Source of the DNA: Amorphophallus konjac | Taxonomy: Eukaryota > Streptophyta > Magnoliopsida > Alismatales > Araceae | NCBI GenBank assembly: GCA_022559845.1 | Contig: CM040120.1 | Coordinates: 307,928,740-307,992,739, forward strand | Direction: 5' to 3' | Length of the DNA: 64,000 bases | In this document: positions 57,520-64,000 of the stretch, in pieces | Position numbering within the stretch: the first letter of the stretch is position 1 | Layout of the letters: each line of letters opens with the position of its first letter | The notes under the pieces: generated by a model | Seen by the model: the letters and a program-made list of their open reading frames with translations, nothing else | What the model was told of the DNA's origin: nothing | Database searches by the model: none | Made by a program: the position numbers and the translations under genes

Positions 57520-58160
57520 AGGGCATGGACTTCTCGGCGTGAGCCTCTGCGTGAAGGGCCTCTCGACGTGAAGCTTCTCGGCTTGGAGCTCTCGGCGTGG
57601 AGGGCCTTGGGCAGGGCTTCTCGGCGCGCATTTGACCAGGCTCTCGGCCTGGACTTCTCGGCGCGCCCTGGCGGAAGGAGGTCTCGGCCTGGGGGCTTTC
57701 GACCTGGGGTTCTCGGCCTGGGGGCTTTCGGCCTGGGGCTCTCGGCGTGCCTTTTGGCCGCCTGGAGCTCTCGGCGCGCTTTGCTTCGCGCCGAGAGTCT
57801 TCTCCCTCCCCTTCTCTATTTAACCCCCCGAGAGGGTTTTCTTTCTCATTTCTTCATCTTCTTTCTCTCTCTTCATTTCTTTTTCTTTTGCCATTTTCTT
57901 TCATCGGCGGGAGCTTCGTCTGCTCTCGACCGCCCTCGTCTTTCTTCCCGCTTAGTCGGATTTCACCCGGGTAGGACGATACTAGGGATTTAATCCCTTT
58001 TCCTTTCGGGATCACCCCCTCTTGGTTGGTGATTCCCTATTCTCTTTGGGCAGACCCCGAATAAGGGGAGATGCTGCCTAAATTTTTATAGAATCTCATA
58101 TTGCAATCTACACAAGACTGGCCTCTAATTCACACTTTTTCTTCGACCGTAGGCACTGCA
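57520..58160 (+). promoter_or_regulatory. Putative promoter and 5' leader of the antisense PMD gene
   Basis: About fourteen TCTCGGCGTG/TCTCGGCGCGC-like motifs (57525-57800) are followed by a TATA-like CTATTTAA (57818-57825), a CT-rich stretch, and a segment (about 58005-58086) ending AAGGGGAGATGCTGCCTAAA that resembles the module found twice in the LTR at 42487. An acceptor-like ...CGACCGTAG ends at 58152, nine bases before the ATG, so a leader intron is possible. The motifs are in the opposite sense to those upstream of the 42487 LTR TATA boxes, but the module is in the same sense. Confidence 0.5.
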
Positions 58161-61100
58161 ATGGCTTCCAGTTCTGATGTTGCATCTTCCGGAGCTGTTG
58201 GTGCTAGCTCATCGGCCCAGCCAGACATATCTCGGGCCATAGTGAATTGGCTGAATGTACATAACCTGGATTTCGGTTATGACAGGATTGCTTCATTTGA
58301 CGAATCATCTGACTCTGAAACGGACACCGTGTCGACAGCCCGGGTATACTCCACGGCGACTGAGACATGCTTCAGGCGAGATGGTAACTATCGGCCAGAC
58401 CTCCCGAAGGACCGACATTTGATGCCGTTCATCCGGACTTTTACAGTGGGCGGCATGCGAGATTACCGGATAGCTCGCGTAGTTGAAGCCGCCATCCTTG
58501 CTGAGCGAGATAGCCTGAAGGACTCAGTGTATCGCAGCAAGGCCATCTATCTTCCTGGGGAAAAGCACGACTGGGATGCCGTCCTTGGTATATCGGAGCT
58601 GGAACCAGAGAAGAAGATGCTGGTCCGGGCCCCGAAATTCACACCAGCCCAGTGGGATAATGCTAGCGGCCGAGTTCATAGGGAGAAACCCGGCTATGGT
58701 ATGTTGTTGGCACCATTAAAGTGGGGATATCGCGACAAACCCTTCATGCTGAATTGTTCGGTCGTTCAGTTCAAGTACCTTCTGGCCGCTGGCTGGTTCG
58801 GAGACACCAAAATCACTGACGCCCACCTATTCCGAGTGGGGACAGTGGAGTTTACAGAGTTTGTTCTGCTAGAATATGCCCCCCTGTTAATCAGAGCAGG
58901 GGTATACCACAGTGTCTTCGCTTCTAGATTCCGGTATCCCATATCCCGAGGGCTGTGCTGTGGAATGTTTGAAGTGTTCTGCCCTTTATTCAACACTTTC
59001 TATACAGCAGAGGGGGAGACATCCCTGGATCTCTGGAGTTTATCACAGCTCTCCGGCCTGCCCATTGATGGCGAGCCGTATGAGGAGGTTTGCTTGTCAG
59101 ATTCCGAGAAGGATAGCTCTGATGGCGAGGGCAAGTATTCCCTCGGCTTCTCATATCGATATCTGATGAAGGTATACCGCTCCATCTGTCTGGCGTACAG
59201 CAGGGGGTCCTCTAAAGGCTATCAACCCCGAGAGAAAGGCAGCAAAATGAGGGTCCGGATAGGGCAGTGGATCCAGTATTTCTTTGAGGGTCCCCTGAAG
59301 TATGCATACTTTCCTTCTATGGGTCCGGCTGCTAGCAGGCAGGTAAGGGCTCCCCGTTATAAGTCGACGCTACCCTCCTCATTGCGCCGTGCAGGCGGCG
59401 GCGGTCCCAACCCAGCAGGCGTAGACCCCATCACACACTGTGCAGCTTATTTCACATTTTGGCTGTGCACTTTTGCTCTCCCACAAGGGGACGAGACAGT
59501 CATTCGGCCAGAGGCCATATATCCAGCTTGTCAGATGGCATGGGGGATGAAGCTGTCGCTCTGCCCAGTGGCCCTGTGTTTGATATATAAATCTTTGGGG
59601 GACCTGTACAAGCATCGGACTCCCCGTTCTTTGAGGACCGTGGGTCCTTTTCATTTCTTCAACGCCTGGGTCTGCAGTATATTCCCCGAATTAGCTCCGA
59701 GAACCTTGCAGGCGGATACAGTGTCACCCAAGATGGTTGAATTTGCCAGCGCTGAGCCTGGTCCCTTTTATGATCAGCTATTTAAAATAAGGGGCCGACT
59801 GATAAAAGTACCAGTGGACGCCCCTGGCAGCATACATTTCTGGAGCTTGGCAGCAGGTTCAGCTCCTTTGATTGATCCTCAGAGAGAGTGCAAGCTGGAG
59901 GAGACAGAGACATATATCCACCCTGTCTCAGGGGTCAACACTGCTCGGCCAATCCTGGAACCGGAGCTGGTGAGATGGGCCATGGCAATTCAGCCCAGTG
60001 TTTTGGTTTACAGAAAGGGTGGCCTGCTTCTGTTGGAGCCATACTATCCGTTCTGCTTTGGGCGAAACTTCGGCTACGACCAGCATATTCCTACCTCAGC
60101 TGCCCAATTTCCCCTAGATAGCCGGGCCAAGCACGGGTCCATCATTGTTGGCGAGGGCCGGTTGTGGTGGGATTTCTATCATCGCCAGGATGATGTAGTT
60201 TTCAGGGTGCCCACCGTTTCTAACCGTGTTCCCCGGGTAACACCAGAATATATCAAATGATGGAATATCCGGACCGGCTTTTATAGGGACGGTAGGGGTG
60301 CCTTCTGGGACGTGGCAGAGCGCTCCTTCTTGAAACAGCAACCTGGGCCAGTGTTTGATATTTTCGAGGCCCACTTGAAAAAACTTTACTCACAGCATCT
60401 GAGGGAGGCGGAGAATTATCTGACTCAGCGGCGGGCCTTGAAGGAAAAGAGTTCCGAGCCGCTTGCTCCTGTCTTCGCTGCTATCAACGAGGACACCTTT
60501 ATGCAGAGTTTGAGACATCTGAGCCATGTAGGGGGCGCTCGCTTGAAAGTGCAGCAATACCCATTTCCTGTCGAAGAGCCGCTCCCGACAGTAGCTTGCT
60601 GGAGGGGTCCAGTTGATAAATTTCATCCATATAGGACGTTTGTACGCCGAGAAGATAGAACTGAGACGTACTATAGACAAACATCCTGGCTGTTCATTCT
60701 GCTGAATTTGCATGGATTATCTGCAGAAAGCCCGATAGCTGGCATTCTGAACAAGCCATTGTTTATATCATTTCATTATGTCGATGGCTGGGGCATGGAC
60801 CATCTTGACTTGTTTCGATGCCTTGACTTTCGCGGCCATAATGATCTGGCAGCTTTGGTAGAGAAGTGCCAGCTATTTGGTGATGTGTGATGGCTCATCA
60901 AGGAGGCTGCTTCCCGCTCCAAGGAGGTAGCTTACATGTACTGGCCACTTTCTGTATTCTATGACGGCCCGGCAGGTAAGATTTCTTCTTTTCTGATTGC
61001 AGTGTTTTCTGCTTAGCATCTGAATTTTACATCCGCTGATCCCATCATCTTTCTGCCATTCTTAACAGACCAGCCTGATATAAAGCGGCAGGGGCTCTAT

Positions 61101-63337
61101 AGAAAGATTATTGCGCAGGCCGAGAAGCCCACTTATTTTGAAGTCCCTGCTGCAGCGCCGACCACTACTCCCCTGCCTCCTGGCAAGAAGAGGAAGGCTT
61201 CCGCAGTCAAGACTGCAGTTGGGAAGGCCAGGAAGGCCAAAAAGGCCAACATTCAACAGTCGACTTCGGTGGCGATGGATACTGGGACCCCTCTCCCTGA
61301 CATTCCATCATTCGATGAGTTTGAGCTGCAAAGGGAGGCTGCTTCGACACCGGTTCAGGGTAACATCAACAGCTTGCATTTGCATTCTTCACTGTCTTCT
61401 GCAGGATCTCAAAGAAGTCCTTGAATCTGACCCATTCTTTTTTTTGCACAGCCGAAGAGACAGTCATAGCACCTTCTGTGGCGGAGGCCAGATTGCCTTC
61501 TCCTACACCGGCTAGTGAGGCGAGGGGTAAGTGTATCTTCTCATCTGTCTCATACCTGTATTTGTTTTCTTTGCTACATTTCTCAGAGGTCTCTTTTTGC
61601 ATCAGCGGCAGGCGAGGAGCAGACTGAGGCTGTGGTGACAGAAGAGTTGCTTCAACCACAGGAAGGTCACAAGGCTCAGTCGAAGCAGCGTGCCGTTCCG
61701 GCCAGGTGCATAATTACCCGGTCTACATCTCGGCATGTTTTAGAGGCGGCCCCACAGCGTATAGCTAGTGTGGAAATATCCTCAGGTAGTTCTAAGACTG
61801 CCTCTGATGAGGAGGATGCAACCTTCAGCGACAGTGAGGGAGATGCTCCTGAACCAGAGGCCCCACTTGTATTTGCAAAGGGTGTTTCGTCTTTTCAGTC
61901 GGCTAAGCTGGTGGTGTTATCTCCTGAGGAGGAGTTGCAAGAGGAGTTTGCCGGGCTCGATACCGAGATTGACATAACTTCACCATTTGTCATTCCGACT
62001 ACGGAGCTTCCTTCTCTTTCACCCCACTTCGAGGATGTGGACCCTGCTTCAAGGGTGGGTTCCTTTTCATGTTTGTTGCTTCATCTGCCCCTTCTTCTTT
62101 TATATCTAGCACTGAAGTTGCTTTGTTTTGGTCTCAGGGCATTGCCATTGCCAGCTCAGACACAACTGCGACTATCACGGACATTTCCTCAATAGACTGG
62201 GCTATTGTCCCTTTTCAGCCTTTAACTTGCACGGGAATTCCTGAGATCATTCGCCCTGTGCCGGCGTGGATACAGTCCTCGACAGATTTAGCATCGTTGG
62301 ACTTAGGATCACCAGGAGAGATTTCCATCCTTGTCAGGGCCTCAGAGTTCAGAGCCGAAGTAGACCCATCCAGAAGCTCTGCTTTCATACCGGCTGCCAT
62401 AATGTCAACTGCGCCTGAGTCGGCAGTCCCTGCCACAGTGGCTATAGAAACTGGATTTCTGCCTTTACAGACTAGAGACCCTTCGCCCCCATTATCAGGA
62501 AGAGTAGCTGAAGATGAAGCCCTTATTCAGAAGATTCATGAAGAGATAGCTCCATCATTCATCGGTCCTCCCTCTGCTGATGTTCAAGCCATAGCGCCCG
62601 AGACGGAGGGGGAATCTTTAGTTCAGCCAGAGGGCACAGAGAGGGACCGGCCAGTTCTTCCAGCAGATTTACTGTCTTCATCCTCTCAGCCGGATGTCGC
62701 ACTGTGGGCTGACATCAATAGCGAAGTGACCTTCGAAGTGATCCCCTCTGCTTCTTTTGGCTTTGCATCATCCGAGAGCTTTGTCTGGCAGAACCTGGAT
62801 ATGCTGCGCCAGCTGGTAGAATCTCAGCCTGGCTTGACATATTTGCAGCTGAAGGAAATTGCTGATCGCTTCACTGCCGACCTGCAGGCTATGGGTTGCC
62901 CTCTGGACACATGGGCTCAGCGGGTCTTGCTGTTGCTTAAATTCGTGCATCGGAGGGATTTCCTAGCACGGACCATGGTTGATAAGCTAACGGCGCTGAA
63001 ATTGCAGAGGTCAGAATGCAAATCCGAGTTGGGGAAGCTGACACTTATGCTTGATGGACGCCGAGCTGAGCTAGAAGGTGCTATTTAGCGGGAAGAAGCT
63101 GTGCGGGACCGGATAGCCCTATTGGAGATGGAACTCTCTGGACTTCGAGCCGAACTGTAGCAACTCTCCTTTATCCGACCGCAGTCTGAAGAGGAAGTAG
63201 CCTCGCTAGAGGGACGGGTGATGTCTCTTCAGGACATGTCCATTGGGCTTCAGGAGGAGGAAACGCGCCTTCATGAGCTAGGAGCCGCCCCTTATGTGGG
63301 TCTTCTAGCCTTCGAAGATATATTCCGACGGCCGTGA
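58161..63337 (+). pseudogene. Plant mobile domain (PMD)-like gene, five exons, four premature stops
   Basis: Exons 58161-60975, 61069-61359, 61452-61526, 61606-62054 and 62138-63337, all with GT-AG borders. Phases 1,1,1,0 agree across every junction, giving about 1609 residues. The start is the ATG at 58161 (MASSSDVASSG). Residues about 230-560 resemble the aminotransferase-like plant mobile domain: LDLWSLSQLSGLPIDGEPYE, AYFTFWLCTFALPQGDE, IYPACQMAWGMKLSLCPVA and LIYKSLGDLYK. Exon 2 has a basic, possibly nuclear signal (GKKRKASAVK, GKARKAKKA). The middle is acidic and Ser/Pro-rich and the end forms a coiled coil (KLQRSECKSELGKLTLML). Stops are TGA 60258-60260, TGA 60888-60890, TAG 63086-63088 and TAG 63158-63160; the terminal TGA is at 63335-63337. 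PMD proteins occur in plant transposons and in silencing-related host genes. The antisense position beside an LTR suggests an accessory retrotransposon gene. Confidence 0.78.
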
Positions 63338-63793
63338 ATTGTTTATCCCTCCTTTTTTTGTTTTCTTCTGTAATGTGATGTCCCCTCGGGGCCCTTCATG
63401 TATTCCCTTTTTATTGGAAAGGAATCTCTTGGCTTCAAGCGTCTCCATCTTACTTTGCATATGGTTTTATCACTTTGGGAAGTGGGATAGCGGTTTTGAC
63501 AATCCCTCACGCGAACGGCTCGTACTTGGCAGGAGAGCGTCCACCCCTTCAGAGAAAGGATGGGGGACTCGCTCCACCGCGTGACGGCATCCGAAGAGGT
63601 GCTTAAAACTGGATTTCGTGAGTGGCAGCAAAGATCCTTCTGGCCATGTGCGCCGTAAAGGAGACAATTTGCAGGAGTGTGAAAGGAGAGGTTCCATCAG
63701 AATAGACGTGAGGTCTAGACTGGGTAGGGGGACAATTAAAGGATATGTGGTTTTCATCAAGACAGACGTAGGGTCTGAACTGAATAGGGTTTC
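63338..63793. other. 3' flank of the PMD gene, no gene seen
   Basis: T-rich sequence immediately after the stop, without a clear AATAAA. At about 63680-63790 two imperfect copies of a phrase like CATCAGAATAGACGTGAGGTCTAGACTGGGTAGGG lie in tandem, period roughly 70 bases. Small ORFs on both strands have no recognisable domain. Confidence 0.5.
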
Positions 63794-64000
63794 TGATGTG
63801 ACACCGAACCTTGGACCTATTTTCAAGCATTCAAGTTGAGCAGCGGACTCACACTAGCGAACTCACCCGTTTGGTGCACACTTGTGCCCGTTGGCAACTA
63901 AGCGATGTGGGAGAGGGTCCGAGGCGGGACCATGAAGCTCCAATGGTTGGCTAGATTGTGGAGAACCCCAAATGGGCCTAGGATGCCCAAACCATGGGCG
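63794..64000 (-). mobile_element. LTR-like fragment, possibly distant relative of the non-autonomous Ty3 LTR
   Basis: Starts TGATGTGACACCGAACC, close to TGATGTGGCACAGCCC at 26762. It later has GGGTCCGAGGCGGGACC, also present about 150 bases into that LTR (near 26912). It runs off the window. No primer site lies to its left, so it may be a solo LTR or a rearranged end. Confidence 0.45.

Noticed and set aside
58101..58160. Upstream extension of the PMD gene start by 20 codons
   Set aside because: The segment ends in an acceptor-like CGACCGTAG nine bases before the ATG at 58161 and looks like leader or intron; the later Met begins the low-complexity but plausible N-terminus.

Overview
The window is plant nuclear DNA made almost entirely of transposable elements. 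The evidence is the content: Ty3/gypsy and Ty1/copia long-terminal-repeat (LTR) retrotransposons with initiator-tRNA-Met primer sites, L1-type LINEs with DUF4283/CCHC ORF1 and a terminal RNase H in ORF2, and a plant mobile domain (PMD) gene with GT-AG introns. The density of nested, decayed elements suggests an angiosperm with a large repeat-rich genome; the species cannot be named from the sequence. No ordinary host gene, rRNA gene or confident functional tRNA gene was found.

Layout. 1-3069 is the 3' half of a chromodomain Ty3 element on the minus strand (RNase H, integrase, chromodomain, purine tract, start of the 3' LTR). 3070-38959 is one large copia element on the minus strand: truncated 3' LTR at 3070-4495, 5' LTR at 36584-38959, order gag-PR-IN-RT-RH. 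Five later insertions, four of them with matching target-site duplications, have pushed it apart: a 7.3-kb non-autonomous Ty3 element (6295-13612, plus), a full-length LINE (14708-20551, minus), a solo LTR (20756-23049), a 5'-truncated LINE (23543-25559, minus) and a second non-autonomous Ty3 element of the first one's family (26762-33924, minus). Outside the insertions the copia reading order is collinear.

38960-49387 is a pol-less element with a Tat/Ogre-like Gag (plus strand). Its Gag C-terminal half is duplicated, and a long hairpin-bearing minisatellite fills the space before its purine tract and 3' LTR. A 3.55-kb solo LTR (42487-46036) sits inside the minisatellite with a perfect 5-bp target duplication. 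49388-53596 holds an LTR-like block, a 548-bp TRIM-like element containing a tRNA-like stretch, and a minus-strand solo LTR related to the large copia element.

53592-57302 is a minus-strand LTR of the same family as the 42487 solo LTR, so the two form a large inverted repeat. A purine tract flanks its upstream end. Beyond it, in the opposite direction, lies a five-exon PMD-like gene (58161-63337). Its four introns all keep the reading frame, but it carries four premature stops. The layout fits a Tat/Grande-type Ty3 element carrying an antisense accessory gene. The right edge (63794-64000) begins another LTR-like sequence.

The most interesting items are the antisense PMD gene, the LTR promoter-like units whose parts recur in front of it, and the non-autonomous Ty3 family, whose single protein joins Gag to an integrase tail and chromodomain through an unfamiliar GCxGPP-repeat region and lacks protease, reverse transcriptase and the integrase core.
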